A DNA stretch of 64,000 nucleotides from contig NZ_JALJRY010000013.1 of assembly GCF_024519455.1 (NCBI RefSeq), forward strand, positions 231,668-295,667, written 5' to 3'. The position numbers and the translations under genes are program-made. Positions 45,001-51,738 of the stretch are shown piece after piece. Under the pieces are notes generated by a model. That model saw only the letters and a program-made list of their open reading frames with translations, did no database searches and was not told the DNA's origin. The DNA comes from Streptomyces sp. STR69 (lineage in GTDB: Bacteria; Actinomycetota; Actinomycetes; Streptomycetales; Streptomycetaceae). Numbering within the stretch: position 1 is the stretch's first letter; each line of letters opens with the position of its first letter.

Positions 45001-45430
45001 GTTCGTCGACGTCGGTGGAGGGCTCCGAGGAGCCGAGCACCGGCACGCCGGCCGCGCGGGCGGCGGCGATCGCCGTGGCCTTGTTGCCGGTCATCTCCAG
45101 GATGTGGGCACTGGGACCGACGAAGGTGATGCCCGCCTCCTCGCAGGCGCGGGCGAGTTCGGGGTTCTCGGAGAGGAACCCGTAGCCCGGGTACACCGCG
45201 TCGGCGCCCGCCCGCCGGGCCGCGCGGACGATCTCGTCGACCGAGAGATAGGCGCGGACCGGATGCCCGGGCTGACCGATCTCGTAGGCCTCGTCGGCCT
45301 TGAGCCGGTGCAGCGAATTGCGGTCCTCGTGGGGGAAGACCGCGACGGTTCGCGCGCCCAGCTCATAGCCGGCGCGGAACGCCCTAATCGCGATCTCTCC
45401 ACGGTTGGCGACCAGCACCTTGCGGAACAT
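42056..45430 (-). CDS. pyc: Pyruvate carboxylase
   Basis: Biotin enzyme of 1124 residues that carboxylates pyruvate to oxaloacetate with ATP and bicarbonate. Order: biotin carboxylase domain (about 1-450; ATP-grasp glycine loop KAVAGGGGRGMRRV), carboxyltransferase barrel (about 530-820; TTFRDAHQSLLATRVRT), PYC/OADA linker, biotinyl domain with Lys1090 in EAMKMEA. ATG 45430 has GAAGGGA upstream; an in-frame extension to 45517 overlaps the spacer to the chitinase promoter. Monocistronic. Streptomyces normally relies on PEP carboxylase as well, so this gene gives an extra anaplerotic route. Confidence 0.97.
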   Translation of the reverse strand: MFRKVLVANRGEIAIRAFRAGYELGARTVAVFPHEDRNSLHRLKADEAYEIGQPGHPVRAYLSVDEIVRAARRAGADAVYPGYGFLSENPELARACEEAGITFVGPSAHILEMTGNKATAIAAARAAGVPVLGSSEPSTDVDELVRAAEEIGFPVFVKAVAGGGGRGMRRVEDPATLRESIEAAAREAMSAFGDATVFLEKAVVDPRHIEVQILADGEGNVIHLFERDCSLQRRHQKVVELAPAPNLDPELRDRICADAVRFAREIGYRNAGTVEFLLDPHGKHVFIEMNPRIQVEHTVTEEVTDVDLVQAQLRIASGETLADLGLSQETVTLHGAALQCRITTEDPANGFRPDTGRISAYRSPGGSGIRLDGGTTHAGTDISAHFDSMLVKLTCRGRDFTTAVNRARRAVAEFRIRGVATNIPFLQAVLDDPDFQAGRINTSFIEQRPHLLTARHSADRGTKLLTYLADVTVNKPHGERPDLIDPTTKLPPVPTGEPPSGSRQLLAELGPEGFARHLRESPTIGVTDTTFRDAHQSLLATRVRTKDLLAVAPVVAHTVPQLLSLECWGGATYDVALRFLAEDPWDRLAALREAVPNICLQMLLRGRNTVGYTPYPTQVTDAFVQEAAATGIDIFRIFDALNDVGQMRPAIDAVRATGTSIAEVALCYTSDLSDPGERLYTLDYYLRLAEQIVEAGAHVLAVKDMAGLLRAPAAATLVSALRREFGLPVHLHTHDTAGGQLATYLAAIQAGADAVDGAVASMAGTTSQPSLSAIVAATDYSDRPTGLDLQAIGDLEPYWESVRKIYAPFEAGLASPTGRVYHHEIPGGQLSNLRTQAIALGLGDRFEDIEAMYAAADRILGHLVKVTPSSKVVGDLALHLVGAGVSPADFEASPDRYDIPDSVIGFLRGELGTPPGGWPEPFRTKALQGRAAPKPVQDLTPEDRTALDKDRRATLNRLLFPGPTREYETHRQTYGDTSVLDSKDFFYGIRPGKEYTVDLEPGVRLLIELEAVGEADERGLRTVMSTLNGQLRPIQVRDTAAASDIPVTEKADRTNSGHVAAPFAGVVTLAVEEGDEVEAGVTVATIEAMKMEAAITAPRSGRVSRLAINRIQQVEGGDLLVELR

Positions 45431-45564
45431 TCCCGATCCCTTCAGCCTGCCGGTGACGTGCACCATGGTGTCGGCGTCACCCCTATAACGCCATGTGAGC
45501 CGGGACACTAGTCGCAAACGTGTCGCGCGACGCGCTCCAACGGGCCGACGGTAAAGAAATCGTA

Positions 45565-45598
45565 TGGTCTAGTCCAAAGCGAGCTTTGGTCCAGTCCA
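45565..45598 (+). promoter_or_regulatory. Chitinase promoter direct repeats / DasR-like (dre) sites
   Basis: Two 12-base direct repeats, TGGTCTAGTCCA (45565-45576) and TGGTCCAGTCCA (45587-45598), are separated by ten bases. Between them CCAAAGC-GA-GCTTTGG (45574-45589) forms a perfect inverted repeat. Such repeats are established control elements of Streptomyces chitinase promoters and overlap the DasR consensus TGGTCTAGACCA. TTGACG at 45604-45609 could be the -35 box. They precede the chitinase start at 45666 and imply repression relieved by chitin breakdown products. Confidence 0.75.
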
Positions 45599-45665
45599 AT
45601 CCATTGACGTGACCGCGACAGCGCCAGAAGCTGGGAGCCTCCCCCACTCCCACCGGAGGCACAAC

Positions 45666-46883
45666 GTGACACGTCTTCGCGCATGTCTCGGCGCGGCAGC
45701 CGCCGTGACGCTCGCCGCCGCGGGCACGACCGCGCTGATCGCGACCACCGCCCAGGGCGCGACCAACGCGGCCACCGCGCTCAGCAACCGCTGGTACGCC
45801 GCGGCTCCCTACCTGATGCCGACGGACAACAACCCGCCCGACGCCGGCACCATCATGGACGCCACCGGCCTCAAGGCCTTCCAGCTCGCCTTCGTCCTCG
45901 CCCCCAACGGCGGCGGCTGCACCCCCACTTGGGGAGGCACCTCACCGGTCTCCTCGGACACCGCCGTCCAGTCGGTCATCAACACGATCCGCGCCAAGGG
46001 CGGCGACGTCTCCGTCTCCATCGGCGGCTACGGCGGCACCAAGCTCGGCCAGGCCTGCTCCGACCCCGCCTCGACCGCCGCGGCCTACCAGCAGGTCATC
46101 ACCAAGTACGGCCTGCACGCGATCGACTTCGACCTGGAGGAGCCGGAGTACGAGAACACCGCGGCCATCCACAACGAGATCGGCGCGGCCAAGATCCTCC
46201 AGCAGAACAACTCGGGACTGTACGTCTCCGTCACCACGGCCGGTACGGCGGACGGCACCGGCTGGTTCGGCAAGCAGATGCTGCTGGAGGCGAAGTCGCA
46301 GGGGTTCACCCCGAACAACTTCTCCATCATGCCGTTCGACGGCGGCTTCAACGGCGCGGCCTCCCAGACCAGCGCGCTCACCAACTTCAACTCCATCCTG
46401 CAGTCAACGTTCGGCTGGGACCAGGCGACCGCGTACGCCCACGAGGGCTTCTCGGGCATGAACGGGCGCAGCGACACCGGCGAGTACTTCACCCAGGCCG
46501 ACTTCCAGACGGTCCTGAACTACGCCACCAGCCACAACATGGACCGCTTCACGTTCTGGTCCCTCAACCGCGACCGTCAGTGCAGCCCGGTCGACAACGG
46601 CGGGACCACGTCAGGGACTTGCTCCAGCGTGGCGCAGAACGCGTGGGACTTCGCCAAGTACTCGGTCCAGTTCGCGGGCGTGACCCCGCCGACCTCGACA
46701 CCGACCCCGACTCCCACACCGACCCCCGGCACGTGCAAGACGGCGTGGAGTTCCACGGCCGTCTACACGCAGGGCAACGAGGTGTCGTACGGCAACCACA
46801 ACTGGGTGGCCAAGTGGTGGACCCAGAACGAGGTGCCCGGTGCCTCCCAGTGGGGCCCCTGGCAGGACGAGGGCTCCTGCTGA
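45666..46883 (+). CDS. Secreted GH18 chitinase with C-terminal chitin-binding domain
   Basis: Extracellular endochitinase-type enzyme of 405 residues. A Sec signal (LRACLGAAAAVTLAAAGTTA) is followed by a GH18 barrel. The catalytic DxDxE motif is Asp154-Phe-Asp156-Leu-Glu158 with FDLEEPEYE around it. A linker of TPTPTPTP leads to a CBM5/12-like chitin-binding module (WSSTAVYTQGNEVSYGNHNW, WQDEGSC). GTG 45666 has GGAGG six bases upstream (45655-45659); GTG 45609 is in frame but falls in the promoter. It is controlled by the repeats at 45565-45598. A small hairpin at 46880-46897 may end the transcript. Confidence 0.92.
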   Translation: MTRLRACLGAAAAVTLAAAGTTALIATTAQGATNAATALSNRWYAAAPYLMPTDNNPPDAGTIMDATGLKAFQLAFVLAPNGGGCTPTWGGTSPVSSDTAVQSVINTIRAKGGDVSVSIGGYGGTKLGQACSDPASTAAAYQQVITKYGLHAIDFDLEEPEYENTAAIHNEIGAAKILQQNNSGLYVSVTTAGTADGTGWFGKQMLLEAKSQGFTPNNFSIMPFDGGFNGAASQTSALTNFNSILQSTFGWDQATAYAHEGFSGMNGRSDTGEYFTQADFQTVLNYATSHNMDRFTFWSLNRDRQCSPVDNGGTTSGTCSSVAQNAWDFAKYSVQFAGVTPPTSTPTPTPTPTPGTCKTAWSSTAVYTQGNEVSYGNHNWVAKWWTQNEVPGASQWGPWQDEGSC

Positions 46884-46897
46884 TCCGGCGGGATCAG
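46880..46897 (+). terminator. Short hairpin at the end of chitinase 1
   Basis: CTGATCC-GGCG-GGATCAG forms a 7-base stem with a 4-base loop overlapping the chitinase stop codon. It is short and without a U-tract, so it may be only a weak terminator or a 3' end protecting hairpin. Confidence 0.35.
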
Positions 46898-46953
46898 TAG
46901 GACATGGGCTGCGACGTCGACTACGCCTTGAGCAGGGCGTACTCGGCGTCGCT

Positions 46954-46981
46954 GTCCGAGGTCCGAAGTCCGAAGTCCGCC
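46954..46981. repeat. Four tandem copies of a 7-base repeat (GTCCGAA)
   Basis: GTCCGAG, GTCCGAA, GTCCGAA and GTCCGCC follow head to tail just after the DUF1345 stop (46983 on the minus strand). It is a minor slippage-type repeat in the spacer with no evident function. Confidence 0.6.
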
Positions 46982-46982
46982 G

Positions 46983-47717
46983 CTAGCGAAGGATGTTGAC
47001 CGCCCGCGCGACGACCAGGACGACGATCGACACGGAGACCGAGGACTGGCCCATCATCAGCATCTTGGCCCAGCGCGAGAGCGGCATCACGTCGGTCGGG
47101 CTGAAGGCCGTGGAGTTGGTGAAGGACAGGTACAGGTAGTCCAGGAACGCCGGTTCCCAGTCCGGTGGCGCGGTCTCCGGGCTCTGCATCTGGACGAAGA
47201 GGAAGTCGGCGTACCGGTGGTCGCCCATGACCCGCGCCATGGGCCCGCCCCGATCCCACTCCCAGTACCAGAGCGCGAACACGATGACGTTCGTCAGCCA
47301 GATGCCCCCGCCGGTCAGCAGGAGCGGTCCGGCGTCCAGGCCCTCGGTGCCCCTGACCAGGCCCACCACCAGCCGGGCCGCCGCCCAGCTGTTGGCCAGG
47401 CTGATGACCCCCGTCAGGACCAGACTCGGCCAGCGCAGCCACCGCGTCCCGGGCACGATCCGCCGGGGATTGGCGACGAACAGACCGACCATCAGGGCGA
47501 GTTCCAGGGCCGGCAGCAGCCAGTACGGCTGGAAGGCGAGCCGGTGCGGCAGCATCAGCTGGAGGGCGACCGCCACCAGGATGACGGCCGACACCGCCCA
47601 CCGCGTCTCGCCCTGCGTCACCTGGCGCCACGCGGGCACCACATCGCGGCTGCCGTCCTCCAGCAGCCGCTCGATCCTGGCCAGGCGGCTCGCGGGGTCG
47701 TCTCTGTCGTCCGTCAT
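46983..47717 (-). CDS. DUF1345-type integral membrane protein
   Basis: Membrane protein of 244 residues. An acidic N-terminus (about 1-40) is followed by five or six hydrophobic segments, including AVSAVILVAVALQLMLPHRL, LLPALELALMVGLFVA, LLTGGGIWLTNVIVFALWYW and a final VSVSIVVLVVARAVNIL. A conserved segment DYLYLSFTNSTAFSPTDVMP resembles the pore loop of two-transmembrane potassium channels, as noted for this family. The function is unknown. ATG 47717 and 79-base distance to the M20 peptidase gene on the same strand. No partner gene adjoins it. Confidence 0.82.
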   Translation of the reverse strand: MTDDRDDPASRLARIERLLEDGSRDVVPAWRQVTQGETRWAVSAVILVAVALQLMLPHRLAFQPYWLLPALELALMVGLFVANPRRIVPGTRWLRWPSLVLTGVISLANSWAAARLVVGLVRGTEGLDAGPLLLTGGGIWLTNVIVFALWYWEWDRGGPMARVMGDHRYADFLFVQMQSPETAPPDWEPAFLDYLYLSFTNSTAFSPTDVMPLSRWAKMLMMGQSSVSVSIVVLVVARAVNILR

Positions 47718-47796
47718 GACACCGATTGTCCCCGGTCAGGGGTCGGTCGCCCGACGCGCCCCGCCCTGGGGGCCCCGGCCGGTCGTGGTCAGCCCT

Positions 47797-48975
47797 TCAA
47801 CTGTCCGCCAGACGCCCCAACATCCCCGCGACCAGCGCGGTCTGCCCGGGCACCGTGTCCGGATAGATGAACTCCCCCTGCGCATGCGCCCCGTCGCCGA
47901 CCGCGCCCATGCCGCACAGCACCGGCAGGCCGAGCGCGGCGACGAAGTTGGCATCGCTGGCGCCGCCGACGGCGGTGTCGCGCAGGGGGGCGCGGCCCTG
48001 TTCGCGGGCGACCGTCCGAGCGAGGTCGAGCAGCGGGGCGGAGGCCGCGTTGAGGGTCATGGGCGGCCGGTTCCAGGCGTGGTCGATCTCGATGCGGACG
48101 CGCGGGTCGCTGACCTTGATGGCGTCCAACTCGGCGTCGACCCGGTCCTGTTCGGCCGCGCTGCTCACCCGGATGTCGACACCGGCGGTCGCCTGCCCGG
48201 CGACTACGTTGATGGCCGAACCGCCCCTGATGAGACCGGTGTTGATGGTGGTGCCCTTGTCCGGGGCGGCCACGGCCGCGGCGGCGACCACGAACTCGGA
48301 CAGCGCGGTGATCGCGCTCGCCCCGTCCTGCGGTGCGAGCCCCGCATGGGACTCGACGCCGGTGGCCGTGACCTGGAAGATCCCGGTGCCCTTGCGGGCG
48401 GTCTTCACCGCGCCGTGGGCACTCGGCTCCAGGACGAGCGTGACGTCCGCCTTCCGCGCGACCTCCTCGATCACCGGCCGCGAGGACAGCGAACCGATCT
48501 CCTCGTCGCCGTTGAAGAGGAAGGTGACGGTGGGCAGGGGCAAACCGCTCTCCCGGGCCAGCTTCAGGGCCCAAATGCCCTGTGCCAGACCGGTCTTCAT
48601 GTCGAAGATGCCCGGTCCGCTCAACCGGGGCCGCCCGTCCTCGGGCGCCCCGGGCTGCTCCCATCCGGCGAGGGTTCCGGTCGGCCACACGGTGTCGTAG
48701 TGGCCGATGAGCGCCACATGGCCGGCGCCGGAACCTGCGTAGGTCAGGGTGAGGGTGTCGCCGTACGCGCCGCCGGGACGGCGCTGCTCGTGGTCGGGGC
48801 GGCCGAGCCGCTCCACGGTCAGCTCGCGCAGCAGGTCGAGGCCGGTCGCGAGGCGGGGAAGGTCGTAGCTGCCGGTCTCGTGGCGGACGAGGGTCAGGAT
48901 GTCGTCGACGATCCGCGACTTGGCGTCGTGTGCGCGGGTGGTGAGGGCGGCGGCGGGTGCGGGTGAGGCGGTCAT
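47797..48975 (-). CDS. M20-family zinc metallopeptidase (glutamate carboxypeptidase-like)
   Basis: Zn-dependent peptidase/amidase of 392 residues, similar to carboxypeptidase G2 and AbgB-type proteins. Metal ligands are recognisable in LIGHYDTVWPTG (His, with Asp as catalytic partner), GPGIFDMKTGLA (bridging Asp), FLFNGDEEIGS (Glu pair) and the late His in GAHAQGEFIYP. The dimerisation domain spans about 185-295. ATG 48975. It is directly downstream of an AbgT-type transporter (49024) on the same strand, so the pair likely imports and cleaves p-aminobenzoyl-glutamate or related N-acyl amino acids. Cytosolic, no signal peptide. Confidence 0.9.
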   Translation of the reverse strand: MTASPAPAAALTTRAHDAKSRIVDDILTLVRHETGSYDLPRLATGLDLLRELTVERLGRPDHEQRRPGGAYGDTLTLTYAGSGAGHVALIGHYDTVWPTGTLAGWEQPGAPEDGRPRLSGPGIFDMKTGLAQGIWALKLARESGLPLPTVTFLFNGDEEIGSLSSRPVIEEVARKADVTLVLEPSAHGAVKTARKGTGIFQVTATGVESHAGLAPQDGASAITALSEFVVAAAAVAAPDKGTTINTGLIRGGSAINVVAGQATAGVDIRVSSAAEQDRVDAELDAIKVSDPRVRIEIDHAWNRPPMTLNAASAPLLDLARTVAREQGRAPLRDTAVGGASDANFVAALGLPVLCGMGAVGDGAHAQGEFIYPDTVPGQTALVAGMLGRLADS

Positions 48976-49023
48976 TGTCTGCTTTCGTTTCCGAACCGGC
49001 GGGTGACGTTGCGCAGTTGGGGT

Positions 49024-50583
49024 TCAGCCGATGCCGAGCGGGATGCCCAGCAGGTACCAGGCCACGAAGAAGGCGACCCAGACGACCCACACGACGGCGG
49101 CGATGGGGATCGTGAAGGAGGCCAGGGTGCCGATGCCGGCGGACTTGCGGTACTGCTGGATGAAGCCGAGGGCCATGACGAAGTAGGGGCTCATCGGCGT
49201 CACGCAGTTGGTGACCGAGTCGGCGACGCGGTAGACGGCCTGGGTGGTCTCGGGCTCGATGCCGATGAGCATCAGCATGGGCACGAGGACCGGCGCGGCC
49301 AGCGCCCAGAGTGCGGAGCCGCTGGTGATGACGAGGTTCATGAAGGTGATCAGCACGGCGATGCCGACGAGCACGGTCCAGCCGTGGAGGTGCAGGTCGC
49401 GCAGCGTCTCGGCACCCTTGATGGCGAGGATGTTGCCGATGTTCGTCCACTTGAAGTAGGCGAGGAACTGGGCGATCGCGAAGAACAGAACGAGGATCGG
49501 CGCCATCGAGCGGGTGCCGTCCACCATCGCGCCGATGCTGTCGCGGGCGGCGGTGAAGGTGCCGGTCATCCGGCCGTAGACGGTGCCGAGCACGGCGAAG
49601 AACAGGCCCAGGACGAGCGCCATCCCGCCGATGAGCGGGGAGTTGACGATGCCGCCGCCCTCGCCGCGCAGGGGTGAGGAGACGGGGATCATGGCCGCCG
49701 CGACGAAGGCCAGGAAGCCGACGGCCACCAACCCGGTGACCCGCAGGGCGCGTTGCTGCCGCTCGGTGATCTCGATCTCCGCCAGTTCCTCCGCGTCGGG
49801 TGCGGCGACCGGCTCGTCGGGTTCCAGGTCGGAGCGGCGGGCGAGGACCTTGTCGACGACGAGGGTGATCACGAGAGCGACCAGGACGGACGAACCCAGG
49901 CCGAAGAAGTAGTTGGCGACCGGGGTGACGACATAGTGCGAGTCGATGGTGTGGGCGGCGGCCGTGGAGATCCCGGACAGCAGGACGTCGGTGGTGGTGA
50001 GCGAGGGTGAGGCGTCGTAGCCGGCGGCGATCGAGACGTAGGCGACGACACAGCCGAGGACCGGGCTGCGGCCGGCCGCGCGGAAGACCAGGGCACCGAG
50101 CGGGATCAGGGTGACGTAGGCGGCGTCGCCCGCGACGTGGCTGACCATGGCCGTCATCGACAGGGCGAAGGTGAGGTACCTCCCCGGCACGCGCGCGACC
50201 ATGCGGCGCAGCAGGGCGGCGAAGAGTCCGCTCTTCTCGGCGACGGCGATGCCGAACATCACGGTGAGGATGGTGGCCAGCGGCGGGAAGGCCGCGTAGT
50301 TGTCGACGGCTCCTTCGACGGCCATGGTGAGGCCGTCCTTGCTGAGCAGGTTCTGCACCTTGATGGTCTCGTGCGTGCCGGGGTGCACAGCGCTCAGGCC
50401 GGTCGTCGCGAGGACGGCGCTGAGGACGGCGACGATGCCCGCGAGGATCCAGAACAGCCAGAAGGGGTTGGGGAGTCTGTTCCCGATCTTCTCTATCGCC
50501 GTCAGGCCCCGGAACGCGGTGCGCAGGGCCCTCGACCGAGGCTCGGTGGACGGCGGCTGAGGCTGGGCCGAGGTCGCACTCAT
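49024..50583 (-). CDS. abgT: AbgT-family transporter (p-aminobenzoyl-glutamate type)
   Basis: Membrane transporter of 519 residues. The N-terminus AIEKIGNRLPNPFWLFWI is typical of the family. About 9-11 transmembrane helices and two re-entrant hairpins follow, with AGDAAYVTLIPLGALVF and VTNCVTPMSPYFVMALGF marking the conserved core. Members import p-aminobenzoyl-glutamate or act as efflux pumps for sulfonamides; the adjacent M20 peptidase favours uptake here. ATG 50583 has GAAGAGG upstream; the open frame to 50682 is not supported. Transcribed divergently from the Lrp-type regulator at 50698. Confidence 0.9.
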   Translation of the reverse strand: MSATSAQPQPPSTEPRSRALRTAFRGLTAIEKIGNRLPNPFWLFWILAGIVAVLSAVLATTGLSAVHPGTHETIKVQNLLSKDGLTMAVEGAVDNYAAFPPLATILTVMFGIAVAEKSGLFAALLRRMVARVPGRYLTFALSMTAMVSHVAGDAAYVTLIPLGALVFRAAGRSPVLGCVVAYVSIAAGYDASPSLTTTDVLLSGISTAAAHTIDSHYVVTPVANYFFGLGSSVLVALVITLVVDKVLARRSDLEPDEPVAAPDAEELAEIEITERQQRALRVTGLVAVGFLAFVAAAMIPVSSPLRGEGGGIVNSPLIGGMALVLGLFFAVLGTVYGRMTGTFTAARDSIGAMVDGTRSMAPILVLFFAIAQFLAYFKWTNIGNILAIKGAETLRDLHLHGWTVLVGIAVLITFMNLVITSGSALWALAAPVLVPMLMLIGIEPETTQAVYRVADSVTNCVTPMSPYFVMALGFIQQYRKSAGIGTLASFTIPIAAVVWVVWVAFFVAWYLLGIPLGIG

Positions 50584-50653
50584 CGGTACCTCTTCACACG
50601 GTGGGGGGATGTTCCTGCGAACAATGGCATTCAAGTGAGAGATTCTCCATCCC

Positions 50654-50686
50654 CTAGATGTAACGGTGGGATTAAACGGCATCTAG
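50654..50686. promoter_or_regulatory. Inverted repeat between abgT and the Lrp-type regulator
   Basis: CTAGATG (50654-50660) and CATCTAG (50680-50686) are inverted repeats separated by 19 bases, upstream of the regulator ATG at 50698. The second arm overlaps TAGAGT, a possible -10 box for the regulator. The site is well placed for control of both divergent genes by the Lrp-type protein. Confidence 0.5.
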
Positions 50687-50697
50687 AGTGAGGCCCT

Positions 50698-51723
50698 ATG
50701 ACCCGTCCTCTCCTCGACGAGCTCGACCGGCGCCTCATCGGCGCGCTGCACCTGGCGCCCCGGGCCACCTGGGACGACATCGGCGAGATCCTGGCCTCCG
50801 ACGCGAGCACGCTCAAACGCCGCTACGACCGGCTGCACGAGGCCCGCATGGTGCGCGTGATCGGGCAGGCCGACTGGGGCATCCACTCCACGGCGATGCC
50901 CGTCCACGTCTTCCTGGACATCACCGGCGAGAGCCCGCTCGCAGTCCTCCACCGGCTCCGCGGCCTGCCCCATCTCCAGCTGCTGGCGCAGATCTCGGGC
51001 GACTACCCGCTCTACGCCGTCGTGCACGCCCCGTCGGAGGCGGCCACCAGCGAGGCCATCGACCGGATGTTCTCCGTCCCCGGTGTCCGCCGTGTCAACG
51101 CGCTGCCCGCGCTCAGCACGCTGCGCCGGGGCCGGACGTGGGACCCGCAGTTCCTCACGGACACCGAGCGCTCCGAGCTCCTCAAGCTCGTCGGCGCCCG
51201 CCCCGAGGGCACCGCGACCGCGACACCCCCGGCGAAGCCGCTGAGCGAGGCGGAGCGCGGCGTCGTCGCCGAGCTGCTCCAGGACAGTCGCGCGTCCGCC
51301 GCGAGCGTCTCCCGGGCCACCGGTCTGGCCACCTCCACCGCGCACCGCGTCGTCCGCCGGGTCCTGGACGAGGGATGGGTCAAGCCGCGCCTGGAGATCG
51401 TGTCGGAATGGCTCGGCTTCCAGACCCCGTTCATCCTGCGCCTGAGGGTGGCGCCGGGCGCGACGCCCGAGGTCATGCACCGCATCGACCAGCTCCCGCA
51501 GACGCGGCTCGCCGCGCATGTCGCCAGCGACATGTCGGTGCTGGCCACCGGTCTGGTGACCGACCGCTCCGCCCTGGCGCTCTTCGTCGACGCCGAACTG
51601 GCCAGGATTCCCGGCCTGCTCGGCGTCAGCGTCTCCGTCATGCTCGCGGAGCCGCGCCGGTACTGGATGGAGCGCGACCTGACCACCGGCCTCGGCACCT
51701 TCCACGCACCGGCACTGCTGTGA
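50698..51723 (+). CDS. Lrp/AsnC regulator with duplicated domain set
   Basis: Transcription regulator of 341 residues, twice the usual Lrp length. The first half has an HTH (ELDRRLIGALHLAPRATWDD) and an effector domain (DYPLYAVVHAPSEAATSEAI). The second half repeats this with EAERGVVAELLQDSRASAAS, a second HTH (SRATGLATSTAHRVVRRVLD) and an AsnC-like domain (FILRLRVAPGATPEVMHRID). Such double-Lrp proteins are common in Streptomyces next to transporter/peptidase genes. ATG 50698 with GAGTGAGG upstream. It is divergent from abgT-peptidase and probably senses the imported amino acid derivative. Confidence 0.87.
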   Translation: MTRPLLDELDRRLIGALHLAPRATWDDIGEILASDASTLKRRYDRLHEARMVRVIGQADWGIHSTAMPVHVFLDITGESPLAVLHRLRGLPHLQLLAQISGDYPLYAVVHAPSEAATSEAIDRMFSVPGVRRVNALPALSTLRRGRTWDPQFLTDTERSELLKLVGARPEGTATATPPAKPLSEAERGVVAELLQDSRASAASVSRATGLATSTAHRVVRRVLDEGWVKPRLEIVSEWLGFQTPFILRLRVAPGATPEVMHRIDQLPQTRLAAHVASDMSVLATGLVTDRSALALFVDAELARIPGLLGVSVSVMLAEPRRYWMERDLTTGLGTFHAPALL

Positions 51724-51738
51724 GCGGCCCCTCGCGCG

